Origin: an uncultured Bacteroidales bacterium
GTDB taxonomy: Bacteria; Bacteroidota; Bacteroidia; Bacteroidales; Bacteroidaceae
Length of the DNA stretch: 64,000 nucleotides
Direction of reading: 5' to 3'
NCBI GenBank assembly: GCA_902781515.1
Contig: CACZJU010000006.1
Coordinates: 27,877-91,876, forward strand
In this document: piece by piece, positions 34,803-43,275 of the stretch
Numbering within the stretch: the stretch's first letter is position 1
Layout of the letters: each line of letters opens with the position of its first letter
Position numbers and translations under genes: made by a program
The notes under the pieces: generated by a model
What the model was told of the DNA's origin: nothing
Databases searched by the model: none
What the model saw: only the letters and a program-made list of their open reading frames with translations

Positions 34803-35326
34803 CACGCATCATCCTCATCGGATACATGGGAGCCGGCAAGACCACAATAGGTCGACAGTTGGCTATGGCACTGGGACTCCAGTTCTACGACCTCGACTGG
34901 TACATCGAAATGCGTTACCACAAGAAAGTATCCGAGATTTTTGCCGAACAGGGCGAAGAACATTTCCGAGACCTGGAACAGCGTATGCTGCACGAGGTGG
35001 CTGAGTTCGAAGATGTAGTTATAAGTTGTGGAGGCGGTACACCCTGCTACGGCGACAATATGCAGTATATGAACCAGCAGGCCGAGACCGTCTATCTGAA
35101 ACTAACGCCCGAAACACTCTGCGAACATTTGAAGATGGGGCGTACGGTGCGTCCTCTCATCTTGGGTAAGACTGGCGATGAACTACAGGAATATATCCGT
35201 CAGTCACTGGAGGCTCGCGAGCCTTTCTATTCACAGGCTAAGCACATCGTCGATGTATCGCTAATGGACAACTTCGAGAAAATAGAAATCACCATCAACC
35301 TCCTGCGCAAGGAACTAAAATTGTGA
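34799..35326 (+). CDS. aroK: Shikimate kinase
   Basis: A 175-residue enzyme of the chorismate pathway that phosphorylates shikimate. ATG 34799 overlaps the topA stop (ATGA). Walker A GYMGAGKTT lies at 8-16; the shikimate-binding DLDWYIE, FRDLEQ and CGGGTPC follow, with the lid at RTVRPLI. Translational coupling to a topoisomerase gene looks like simple operon packing rather than functional linkage. Confidence 0.95.
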   Translation: MTRIILIGYMGAGKTTIGRQLAMALGLQFYDLDWYIEMRYHKKVSEIFAEQGEEHFRDLEQRMLHEVAEFEDVVISCGGGTPCYGDNMQYMNQQAETVYLKLTPETLCEHLKMGRTVRPLILGKTGDELQEYIRQSLEAREPFYSQAKHIVDVSLMDNFEKIEITINLLRKELKL

Positions 35327-35362
35327 GAAGTGAGGAGTGAGAGGTGTAAACTCTTAAACCTC

Positions 35363-35397
35363 AATAACCAATAACCCATAACCAATAACCATTAACC
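35363..35397. repeat. 7-bp tandem repeat (AATAACC), five units
   Basis: Units AATAACC, AATAACC, CATAACC, AATAACC and ATTAACC end seven bases before the speA ATG. This is the complement of the GGTTATR array at 62542-62618. Confidence 0.75.
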
Positions 35398-35403
35398 AAA
35401 TAA

Positions 35404-37296
35404 ATGAAGAAGTGGCGTATTGAAGACTCCGAAGAGCTCTACAACATAAAAGGTTGGGGAGTCAGTTATTTTGGAATAAACGACAAAGGTAACGTCTATG
35501 TAACTCCTAAGAAAAACGGAGTACAGGTGGACCTGAAGGAGGTTGTTGACGAACTGGCTACACGGCACGTCACAGCTCCCATCTTGCTTCGTTTCCCAGA
35601 TATTCTGGACAACCGCATCGAGAAGACCGACGAGTGCTTCCGCAAGGCCGCAAAGGAATATGACTATCAGGCCGAACACTTCATAATCTTTCCTGTGAAG
35701 GTGAACCAAATGCGTCCTGTAGTAGAGGAGATTATCAGTCACGGTAAGCGCTACAACCTTGGTCTGGAAGCTGGTTCTAAGCCTGAACTCCATGCTGTGC
35801 TGGCTACAAATATGGACAGCGATTCGCTCATCATCTGTAACGGTCACAAAGACCAGAACTTCATAGAACTGGCTCTACTGGCACAGAAGATGGGAAAGCG
35901 TGTGTTTCTGGTTATTGAGAAACTGCCTGAACTGAAGATAATAGCAGAGACTGCCAAGCGACTTGGCGTACGTCCCAATTTGGGCATCCGCATCAAGTTG
36001 GCTTCGAACGGTAGCGGTAAGTGGAGTGAGAGCGGAGGCGATGCTTCTAAGTTCGGTCTCAACTCTTCCGAATTGCTCATGGCACTGCAAATGCTCGATG
36101 AAATGGGGCTTCGCGACTGTCTGAGTCTGCTGCATTTCCACATCGGAAGTCAGATTACAAAGATTCGCCGCATCAGCACAGCCCTTCGTGAGGCTGCACA
36201 ATATTATGTCCAGCTACATCAAATGGGCTTCAACATAAAGTTCATGGACTGCGGTGGTGGATTGGGTGTTGACTACGACGGTACTCGTTCCAGCAACTCA
36301 GAATCATCAGTCAACTACTCCATTCAGGAGTATGTCAACGACTGCGTATATACACTTGTGGAAGCTGCCAACCAGAACAATATCCCCCACCCCAACATCA
36401 TTACAGAGGGCGGTCGTTCGCTGACGGCTCATCATAGCGTGCTCATTGTGGATGTTCTGGAAAGTGTCACTGCTCCTCAGATGCCCGAGGACTTCGAGCC
36501 GACGCCCGAAGACCACAAACTCGTGCACGACCTTACGGAGATTTGGGACAAGCTGTCGAGCCGCTCACTTCTTGAGGACTGGCACGATGCTGAAGACATC
36601 CGCGAGGAGGCTCTCGACCTGTTCCGTCACGGTATCATCGACTTGAAGACACGCGCCCAGATAGAATCACTTTATTGGGCTATCAGTCACGAGGTGGCAG
36701 AACTGGCTCACCACCAGAAGCATGTGCCCGATGAACTGCGCACACTGGATAAGCAGATGGCAGACAAATACTTCTGCAACTTCTCGCTCTTCCAGAGTAT
36801 GCCAGACTCGTGGGGTATAGACCAACTGTTCCCCATCATGCCTATATCACGACTGGGAGAACAGCCCACACGCTCGGCAACTCTGCAGGACATCACCTGC
36901 GACTCGGATGGTAAAATTTCAGCATACGTCAATGGTGGTCACCAGACAAACTATATTCCCCTGCATCCAGTAAAGGCCGATGAACACTACTACATTGGTG
37001 TGTTCCTTGTAGGTGCCTATCAGGAGATTCTGGGTAATATGCACAACCTCTTCGGCGATACGAACGCAGTACACATCTCCGTCAGTAAGGAAGGTTACGA
37101 AATCGACCAAGTCATCGATGGAGAAACCGTAGCCGACGTGCTCGAATACGTGCAGTATGATCCAAAGAAACTTGTGCGCCGACTGGAGATTTGGGTAAGC
37201 AAAGCTATCAAGGACGGTAAAATCACCGAAGCCGAGGGTAAGGAGTTCATCTCCAACTATCGTGCAGGACTCTACGGATATACGTATCTGGAATAA
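35404..37296 (+). CDS. speA: Biosynthetic arginine decarboxylase
   Basis: A 630-residue PLP enzyme converting arginine to agmatine for polyamine synthesis. The PLP lysine is K99 in FPVKVNQ; the phosphate-binding and metal-pocket motifs HFHIGSQ and MDCGGGLGVDYDG follow, and the C-terminal barrel includes SLFQSMPDSWGIDQLFPIMP. Length and order match SpeA. argB follows 19 bases later, linking arginine synthesis and use in one transcript. The 7-bp repeat ends just before the start. Confidence 0.96.
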   Translation: MKKWRIEDSEELYNIKGWGVSYFGINDKGNVYVTPKKNGVQVDLKEVVDELATRHVTAPILLRFPDILDNRIEKTDECFRKAAKEYDYQAEHFIIFPVKVNQMRPVVEEIISHGKRYNLGLEAGSKPELHAVLATNMDSDSLIICNGHKDQNFIELALLAQKMGKRVFLVIEKLPELKIIAETAKRLGVRPNLGIRIKLASNGSGKWSESGGDASKFGLNSSELLMALQMLDEMGLRDCLSLLHFHIGSQITKIRRISTALREAAQYYVQLHQMGFNIKFMDCGGGLGVDYDGTRSSNSESSVNYSIQEYVNDCVYTLVEAANQNNIPHPNIITEGGRSLTAHHSVLIVDVLESVTAPQMPEDFEPTPEDHKLVHDLTEIWDKLSSRSLLEDWHDAEDIREEALDLFRHGIIDLKTRAQIESLYWAISHEVAELAHHQKHVPDELRTLDKQMADKYFCNFSLFQSMPDSWGIDQLFPIMPISRLGEQPTRSATLQDITCDSDGKISAYVNGGHQTNYIPLHPVKADEHYYIGVFLVGAYQEILGNMHNLFGDTNAVHISVSKEGYEIDQVIDGETVADVLEYVQYDPKKLVRRLEIWVSKAIKDGKITEAEGKEFISNYRAGLYGYTYLE

Positions 37297-37315
37297 AGTT
37301 TAAAGTTTAGAGTTG

Positions 37316-38053
37316 ATGAGAGAGGGTCTTACCATATTGAAAGTGGGAGGAGCGGTGGTGGAGAATGCCGAATCGCTCCAGCAACTGATTAGTGACTTTG
37401 CTGCAATCCCTGGTCCCAAGGTGCTTGTCCACGGCGGTGGACGCTCGGCAACAGCCCTTGCCACTCGTATGGGAATAGAAACACATATGATTGACGGGCG
37501 AAGAGTGACGGACGATGATATGCTGCAAGTAGTCACTATGGTCTATGGAGGACTCGTCAACAAGAACATCGTAGCACAACTGCAAGCGGCAGGCATCAAC
37601 GCTCTTGGTCTCACAGGAGCCGACATGGACATTATCCGCAGTCACAAGCGCCCAGGCGAATGGGGCTGGGTAGGCGATGTGGACAGAGCCGACGGCGAAC
37701 ATCTTGCTACCCTCCTTCGCGAAGGCATCACGCCAGTCATTGCCCCCCTCACCCACGACGGCGAAGGTCACATTCTCAACACCAATGCCGACACTATGGC
37801 ACAGACCGTAGCCTGCGCTCTTGCTCCCTACTACGAAGTCTGCCTGCAATATCACTTCGAGAAACGAGGCGTTATGCGCGACCCCGATGACAATTCATCA
37901 CTCATCCCACACATTACCGAACAGGATTTCCTGCGCCTGAAGGCCGAAGGCATTGTCTCCGGCGGTATGCTCCCCAAACTCGAGAATGCCCTTCACGCCA
38001 TCCACCAAGGCGTTTCCCAAGTCCGCATCAGCGAGACCCTCATCACCGCCTAA
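37316..38053 (+). CDS. argB: Acetylglutamate kinase
   Basis: A 245-residue amino-acid kinase that makes N-acetylglutamyl phosphate in arginine synthesis (or N-succinylglutamate in Bacteroidetes, where the pathway is succinylated). Start ATG 37316 is chosen over TTG 37313. Motifs: LKVGGAVVE, VLVHGGGR, NADTMAQTVA, GGMLPKLENA. The other arg genes are not in the window. Confidence 0.93.
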   Translation: MREGLTILKVGGAVVENAESLQQLISDFAAIPGPKVLVHGGGRSATALATRMGIETHMIDGRRVTDDDMLQVVTMVYGGLVNKNIVAQLQAAGINALGLTGADMDIIRSHKRPGEWGWVGDVDRADGEHLATLLREGITPVIAPLTHDGEGHILNTNADTMAQTVACALAPYYEVCLQYHFEKRGVMRDPDDNSSLIPHITEQDFLRLKAEGIVSGGMLPKLENALHAIHQGVSQVRISETLITA

Positions 38054-38082
38054 TCCTTCCCTCCGTTAAAAAGATTTTTCGT

Positions 38083-38589
38083 GTGAGGGCTATCGACTTC
38101 CATAATGATGTGTTGCCACTGAAGGACAAAGTCTTTCGGTTGGCTTTACGTATTACTATGGACAGAGTCGAAGCTGAGGATATCACACAGGAGACATTGG
38201 TAAGGGCATGGGAACGGCGCGGCGAATGGAGCGAGATAGAGAATATGGAGGCGTGGGTGCTGACAATTGCACGTCGGTTAGCGCTCGACCAAATACAGCA
38301 CAGCAAAATGCAGAGCGAAAAGGAGGCTCAAATTGTCAATTATCAGTTATCAGTTGTCAATTCTCCTGCCTCTCCCGATGAACAGTTAGACCAACGGCAG
38401 CGCGTGGAGGCTGTACGCAGACTCATCGATCAGTTGCCAGAGGTACAGCGCACCATTATAGAACTGCGTGATATTGAGGGACTGCGCTACGATGAAATCG
38501 CCAATATCACCGAACTTTCTGAAACCCAAGTTAAGGTATATCTCCACCGCGCCCGAAAAAAAATAAAAGAAAATTTAACGCGAAGTTAA
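38083..38589 (+). CDS. ECF-type RNA polymerase sigma factor
   Basis: A 168-residue sigma-70 factor, probably starting at GTG 38083 (MRAIDFHNDV); no ATG fits. Region 2 spans about 10-75 (DRVEAEDITQETLVRAWERR) and region 4 about 110-165 (LPEVQRTIIELRDIEGLRYD, then SETQVKVYLHRARKKI). The linker between regions 2 and 4 contains QIVNYQLSVVNSPAS, encoded by an AT-rich micro-repeat (38328-38367). The next gene is probably its regulator. Confidence 0.9.
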   Translation: MRAIDFHNDVLPLKDKVFRLALRITMDRVEAEDITQETLVRAWERRGEWSEIENMEAWVLTIARRLALDQIQHSKMQSEKEAQIVNYQLSVVNSPASPDEQLDQRQRVEAVRRLIDQLPEVQRTIIELRDIEGLRYDEIANITELSETQVKVYLHRARKKIKENLTRS

Positions 38590-38604
38590 AGAGAAGTTAA
38601 AGTC

Positions 38605-38637
38605 ACAGGTTTTGCATTTTTTTTTTGCAAAACCTGT
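38605..38637 (+). promoter_or_regulatory. 12-bp hairpin between sigma factor and partner gene
   Basis: ACAGGTTTTGCA / TGCAAAACCTGT with a nine-T loop, then AACTTTTTG. It can act as a partial terminator, lowering expression of the second gene, or as an RNA processing site. Confidence 0.7.
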
Positions 38638-38686
38638 AACTTTTTGTAAAGTTGTTCGTCTATTTTATAGATGCGAGGATAAAAAT

Positions 38687-39175
38687 ATGGATTATAAATA
38701 CATTGAACAACTGCTTGAGCGCTACTGGGAGTGCCAGACAACGCTGGAAGAAGAAGCCATTCTGCGCAAGTTCTTCTCGCAGGAAGATATTCCTGCCAGC
38801 CTGCTGCCCTATCGCGACATCTTCCTTGCCGAAGAAGATATGATAGCTGAACATCTCAGCGAAGACTTCGACAAGAAACTGATGGCTCGCATTGAAAGTT
38901 CACAGGAGACAGAAAGTGCTCAGGTGGTAAGCATCAGTTGGGCTCAGCGTCTTGCACCGTTCTATCGTGCAGCAGCAGTAGTAGCAATAGTGCTCAGCAT
39001 AGGAATGGCTGCCCAGCAGGGATTCGAAAGTCACAGAGGCGATGCACAGCCTCAACTGACCGAAGTTTCCTCCGAAGGAGATACACTGCAGTTGTTCACC
39101 GATATGCCGGAAGCTCTGCCCAAGACAGAAGCTGTGCTTACAGTTCCAGCTACAGATTCACTGATAGTACAATAA
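38687..39175 (+). CDS. Membrane protein downstream of the sigma factor, putative anti-sigma factor
   Basis: A 162-residue protein from ATG 38687 (MDYKYIEQLLERYWECQTTL), preceded by GCGAGGAT. The N-terminal 80 residues are acidic and helical, one transmembrane helix lies at about 90-108 (FYRAAAVVAIVLSIGMAA), and the last 50 residues are outside the membrane. This layout fits Bacteroidales proteins encoded after ECF sigma genes and assumed to hold the sigma factor. There is no zinc-binding HxxxCxxC, so the link is based on topology and position. Confidence 0.65.
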   Translation: MDYKYIEQLLERYWECQTTLEEEAILRKFFSQEDIPASLLPYRDIFLAEEDMIAEHLSEDFDKKLMARIESSQETESAQVVSISWAQRLAPFYRAAAVVAIVLSIGMAAQQGFESHRGDAQPQLTEVSSEGDTLQLFTDMPEALPKTEAVLTVPATDSLIVQ

Positions 39176-39215
39176 AACCTACTATAATTAGTAAACAACC
39201 ATTGCTTTAAAACGT

Positions 39216-39249
39216 AAAAAGAGGCAGCCCGTGAGGGTCGCCTCTTTTT
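39216..39249. terminator. Bidirectional terminator
   Basis: AAAAAGAGGC / GCCTCTTTTT with a 14-base inner loop, A-run on one side and T-run on the other. It ends the sigma-factor transcript (plus) and the eight-gene operon (minus). Confidence 0.9.
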
Positions 39250-39273
39250 ATTTTATGCCATTCCATCGATTTC

Positions 39274-40776
39274 TTAGAACTGGAAGTCGCGCCAACTATC
39301 GGAAACGCTTTCCGAAGCATTAGTGGCAGGAGTCTGACTCTTGCGGAGCTTCAGGTCCTTGGCTTTGACGGACACATTCTTTTTAATGTTATCGGACAGA
39401 GTGCCGAAAGTGACTTCACCATAGGAGTCACGAATCTCCTTGATGAGGTAATAGGTAAATAGTCCATGACCTTCCTCAGGATAGCCTTGTGCTGTCTCGT
39501 TGCCTTGAGCGGCAGAGAACACAACAACAGAACCATTGCCAAGTGAACCCTCCTCTGCTTCTATTTCCACACCACGCAAACCTTCGGTAACACCCTCGTT
39601 ATCACGGTTTACACCACTGAAGCAAGCGTCCAGGAACACCGATGTCTGAGCAAAAGCAAGATCTCCAAGTTTGCCATAGAAATCGTCAAGTGCTATACCA
39701 CGCTGTGGTGATGTTCCACGCACGTCGGTAGGCAATAGATACGACTTATTATGATTCTTCACATCGGGTACACCATGACCGGCATAGTACACGATGAGCT
39801 TCTTCTTGTCGCGATTAGGAATCTTCTGCAACCAGTCCATAAGCTCTTCCTCAAGAATCATCTGCTTTGTAGCATCCTCGGAAAGATGAATGTTGGAAGA
39901 CGGAATGCCAAGCATCTTCTTGCAATAATCGCTGAACACACGAGCATCGTGGATAGCATAAGGCACATCCGATACAAAACGATAGTTCTGGTTACCGATA
40001 ATCAGCGCATAAGTATCGTTGCGAGCATAGTTGGCAGTTGCCACAACATCGTCAATAGCAGAGGTCTTGTAGTCGTAATCCACTTTTGTGGTACGATTCG
40101 ATGCAAGCTTCTCAACGGCTGCCGACGAGATGCCATAGACATTACTGTTAGTAGGATTGATATATGATGGCAGACGCAGGATAACACCATCGTACATAGA
40201 ATGGCGTACAACATCGTCAACCTTAACCTCGCTGGCAAACACATATTGACCAAGCATGGTTGTAGGAGCCACCTCCAAAGACTTTATGCCGCTACATGAG
40301 ATGAATGCCTGATCCTCCACACGACAATGGTCAGGTAACTTCACAGTAGTCAGAGATGAGCAATTGCCGAAGGCGATAGTCTCAATCTTCTTCATGTTCA
40401 CTGGAATAGATATGTTGCGAAGACGAGTGCAGTTGAGGAACGCGCCCCACCCTATCTCGAGAACATCGGTTCCATGGAATACCACTTCCTTCAGTTCATT
40501 ACAGTTGGCAAAGGCACAAGAGCCAATACGATAGATGCCACTGCCAATCTCTACGCGGTTTACATCGAACTTCTTCTTAACCCAAGGAGCGATATTGCGA
40601 GCAACATCATATTCATCAATGGCTACAGCAAAGCCTTTCTTATTAATATTGGTAATAGTGAGGGTGTAACCGTCGAATGTCCACTTCACATCCAATCCAC
40701 ACTTTCCTTCTGCCTTTTGTGCCATTGTAGGAAGACTAAGGATAGCCATCATGGCTACGAGAATATATTTCTTCAT
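39274..40776 (-). CDS. Secreted caspase-fold peptidase with leucine-rich repeats
   Basis: A 500-residue exported protein, last gene of the eight-gene operon. Signal peptide 1-19 (ending PTMAQK). About 60-190 are BspA-type leucine-rich repeats (CAFANCNELKEVVFHGTDVL, GAFLNCTRLRNISIP, IAFGNCSSLTTVKLP). About 255-480 are a C14 caspase domain (YALIIGNQNYR) with His334 in YYAGHG and Cys385 in DACFSG, so it should be active. Repeats plus protease in one exported chain suggests a targeted protease at the envelope. Caspase-like proteins have His/Cys dyads and often need maturation; none is visible. Confidence 0.88.
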   Translation of the reverse strand: MKKYILVAMMAILSLPTMAQKAEGKCGLDVKWTFDGYTLTITNINKKGFAVAIDEYDVARNIAPWVKKKFDVNRVEIGSGIYRIGSCAFANCNELKEVVFHGTDVLEIGWGAFLNCTRLRNISIPVNMKKIETIAFGNCSSLTTVKLPDHCRVEDQAFISCSGIKSLEVAPTTMLGQYVFASEVKVDDVVRHSMYDGVILRLPSYINPTNSNVYGISSAAVEKLASNRTTKVDYDYKTSAIDDVVATANYARNDTYALIIGNQNYRFVSDVPYAIHDARVFSDYCKKMLGIPSSNIHLSEDATKQMILEEELMDWLQKIPNRDKKKLIVYYAGHGVPDVKNHNKSYLLPTDVRGTSPQRGIALDDFYGKLGDLAFAQTSVFLDACFSGVNRDNEGVTEGLRGVEIEAEEGSLGNGSVVVFSAAQGNETAQGYPEEGHGLFTYYLIKEIRDSYGEVTFGTLSDNIKKNVSVKAKDLKLRKSQTPATNASESVSDSWRDFQF

Positions 40777-40801
40777 AGTTGTAAACTTTTATTCAGGGTT
40801 A

Positions 40802-41821
40802 TTATTTTCCAAATCTGTAGGTCAAGTAAACGCGATTGGTTGTGGTGTCGAACTTGTACTTACTATCACCATATTCGCTCTTTGCTGCTATATTCATGTA
40901 CTTTATTCCACTCCAACTATGCTCATATCCAATACCGATTCTTTTCCAAATCATATTTATGCCCCAACTCTGATAAAGACCATGACCGACTACAAACTGG
41001 TTTTCATTACGTTTGTCTATAGCTTCCTTAGCAGTTTTATAAGCAGCGGTTCCTGCTGCTACATAAGAGGTAGAAGTTGGCGTATTTAATTCCACAAACT
41101 GTATATCCGACTCAGTCTTTCCCATCATAAGCATAATAGAGGCACGATAGCCGATATGATAGTAGAAATTGAACTTCAGGAAATGCAGACCGTTAGCACC
41201 CTTGACATAGTTAAAAGGAGCAAGAGTGATGGAAGGACCAAGAGACATACCATAACTTGTACAGTACTTCTCCAGATTCCAATGTAGATAATAAAAATCC
41301 TTTGATGAACCATCTACAGGATCAATCACAGTATATTGTTGCTTACTATCATAAATGTCCTTTCCACCATTTTCTGCCTTGTAATAATTGAAGTTGATAT
41401 CTACACCTGTATAGTCAAGATTGAAACAAGCTGTATTGGCAATGGGCTTCTTGTGCAACTTAATGCTTTTACCTACTTGAATCGAAGCTCCCCATTTTGC
41501 ACTGAACTTGGGAACCTTGCCTTCATTAAATCCATTAATACCCAAACCTGTTTCAATGTCTGAATGTGGAGTCATCTCCGACTTCAAATTGTAAGCAATG
41601 TTAAAGAAGCCTCTCTTGCCCCACACTTTGGCAAAGTGGTCGGCCTTAACGGCACGACTGGCTACAGACTGTTTGGTTCTTACAATGTCCTTCACCGTAG
41701 TGATTTCAATGGAATCCTCCTTCCAGTCGATGTTGGCTAAACGAGAATCACCTTTATCCTCCTGTGCCATCATCGACGCAGCACAGAAACAGAGAAGTAC
41801 TGCAGTTAATTGTTTCTTCAT
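40802..41821 (-). CDS. Outer-membrane barrel-like protein
   Basis: A 339-residue exported protein, signal peptide 1-19 (ending SMMAQ). Strand-like alternation runs through GFFNIAYNLKS, SAKWGASIQVGKSI, FNFYYHIGYRASIMLMMG and ends TTNRVYLTYRFGK, a barrel-like close. It is the seventh gene of the operon, 25 bases before the caspase gene. Function is unknown; it may be the outer-membrane anchor or pore of the system. Confidence 0.65.
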   Translation of the reverse strand: MKKQLTAVLLCFCAASMMAQEDKGDSRLANIDWKEDSIEITTVKDIVRTKQSVASRAVKADHFAKVWGKRGFFNIAYNLKSEMTPHSDIETGLGINGFNEGKVPKFSAKWGASIQVGKSIKLHKKPIANTACFNLDYTGVDINFNYYKAENGGKDIYDSKQQYTVIDPVDGSSKDFYYLHWNLEKYCTSYGMSLGPSITLAPFNYVKGANGLHFLKFNFYYHIGYRASIMLMMGKTESDIQFVELNTPTSTSYVAAGTAAYKTAKEAIDKRNENQFVVGHGLYQSWGINMIWKRIGIGYEHSWSGIKYMNIAAKSEYGDSKYKFDTTTNRVYLTYRFGK

Positions 41822-41842
41822 AGTTTATATATTATAATTAAT

Positions 41843-42742
41843 TTATTGTTCAACATTAGGATTGATGACAGTTATCGACTTGCTATCAATCTGCATATCG
41901 CGGTCGAGGCGTGTGTTCTGCAACTTCCATTCACGGAACTCATTGCTCTTTACAGCCTTCGGACGTCCAGAATCAACATCTCTGTCGGCACATTTTGTGA
42001 ATCTATTGGGCGAGAACACCAGCCACACGGTAAAACGTTCACGAGGCTTTTGCGTTGTCAGCGTCAATTTGTCCACTAATGGGTCAGTATCAAAGTCTTT
42101 GTCGAAGAATGTATATTCCTGTCCGCCCTTTACCTCGTAACTACGGATATTGCTTCTGCGATATGGCAATAGGCAGGAAGCATCACCATTCTCTTCCGTT
42201 AGGTAGATGGCAACATAACCATCGATTGGTGAAAGGAAATTGACATAGAAACGTTCGCGATGCTTCAAGCTTGTCGTAGCCTGACGACCTGCTATTCCAT
42301 CGTCGTGCTGTATCATCCACTTCAGCATAACCTTGTTGCTGACAATCTCGCGAGCCTCACCCCACACATGAGCTTTGAAATAGAGAGTGCCATCGATATA
42401 CGATATTTCCAACTCAGGATCGCGTGTATCACCAAGCCACTCACCACGAGCCTTAGCCTCTACACGATTCATAGTGTAAGAATCAACACTACTGCCGTTA
42501 ATATCTACAATGTCCTCTATGTGGTCAGAAGCCACCAATTCTCCGAACTCATCCTTAATAGCATTATTCTTGGCTTGTTCAATACAAAGTCGTTTTGCAT
42601 CAAAGAAGGTAATATGATCATCGTCACGAACCGAAATCTCGGCTACTCCCTCTACCTTTGCCGTACGCTGGGCATAAGACATCAGCGGCATTGCTATGCC
42701 TACGAGAAAACAAATAAGATATTTATTTACCATATAATACAT
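41843..42742 (-). CDS. DUF4384-like exported protein
   Basis: A 299-residue exported protein. Either ATG 42742 or 42733 (MVNKYLICFLVG) can open the signal peptide (ending MSYAQ). Residues about 25-130 include an LPP20-like helix (CIEQAKNNAIKDEFGE). About 155-255 fit DUF4384, with RERFYVNFLSPIDGYVAIYL and SCLLPYRRSN. DUF4384 domains are known partners of caspase-fold proteins in other bacteria. The start is two bases after the upstream stop. Confidence 0.7.
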   Translation of the reverse strand: MYYMVNKYLICFLVGIAMPLMSYAQRTAKVEGVAEISVRDDDHITFFDAKRLCIEQAKNNAIKDEFGELVASDHIEDIVDINGSSVDSYTMNRVEAKARGEWLGDTRDPELEISYIDGTLYFKAHVWGEAREIVSNKVMLKWMIQHDDGIAGRQATTSLKHRERFYVNFLSPIDGYVAIYLTEENGDASCLLPYRRSNIRSYEVKGGQEYTFFDKDFDTDPLVDKLTLTTQKPRERFTVWLVFSPNRFTKCADRDVDSGRPKAVKSNEFREWKLQNTRLDRDMQIDSKSITVINPNVEQ

Positions 42743-42744
42743 TA

Positions 42745-43275
42745 TTACAGCCTAACCAAGTAGAATAGATTCATCTCTACCACTTCCTTTCCTTTATCAT
42801 CCGTAATCCTGCGATAAATGCGCAAACTGGGCTTCATCCCCTTCATGGTCTGACATATGTGGGTTATGATATGAGTATCAGACTCACTCTTACTATGGAT
42901 ATCCTTGCCTTCGTTGATGTTGGCGATAATCATATTCGTCACACTACTCACATTGGTCTCTATCATACCAGCCGAAAGACTAAGGGCATTTGCCATTGCC
43001 TTCGACATAGCCATATTCTCGTTTCCAGCACGAGACTGTCCCATTACAAGTATGACACTATCTCCACCAGCTTCCATCTCAACGTAGTATTTCTCTACGG
43101 CTGATTCCAGACTCTGTGTGGAGGCATATACCTTCCAACCGCCCTTTTTCAGCAGTTTCTGAGTCTTCTTGCACTCTTTCTGCAGATTCTTGTCCGCAAT
43201 GGCATTCTGCGCTTGCACAAAAGTGCAGCACAGAAGTCCCATCACCAAGGCTAAAATTTTAGTCTTTATTTTCAT
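42745..43275 (-). CDS. Small exported protein, paralogue of the operon's first gene
   Basis: A 176-residue exported protein, signal peptide 1-22 (ending FVQAQ). Residues 30-110 (KKTQKLLKKGGWKVYAST and then AMSKAMANALSLSAGM) resemble the corresponding part of the gene at 48142 (RLTKEGWSVVPG, with AASLQAATFCKLDIAEQL): a Gly-Trp turn, then an Ala-rich helix. It begins 17 bases inside the upstream transglutaminase gene, so it is translationally coupled. No known function. Confidence 0.6.
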   Translation of the reverse strand: MKIKTKILALVMGLLCCTFVQAQNAIADKNLQKECKKTQKLLKKGGWKVYASTQSLESAVEKYYVEMEAGGDSVILVMGQSRAGNENMAMSKAMANALSLSAGMIETNVSSVTNMIIANINEGKDIHSKSESDTHIITHICQTMKGMKPSLRIYRRITDDKGKEVVEMNLFYLVRL

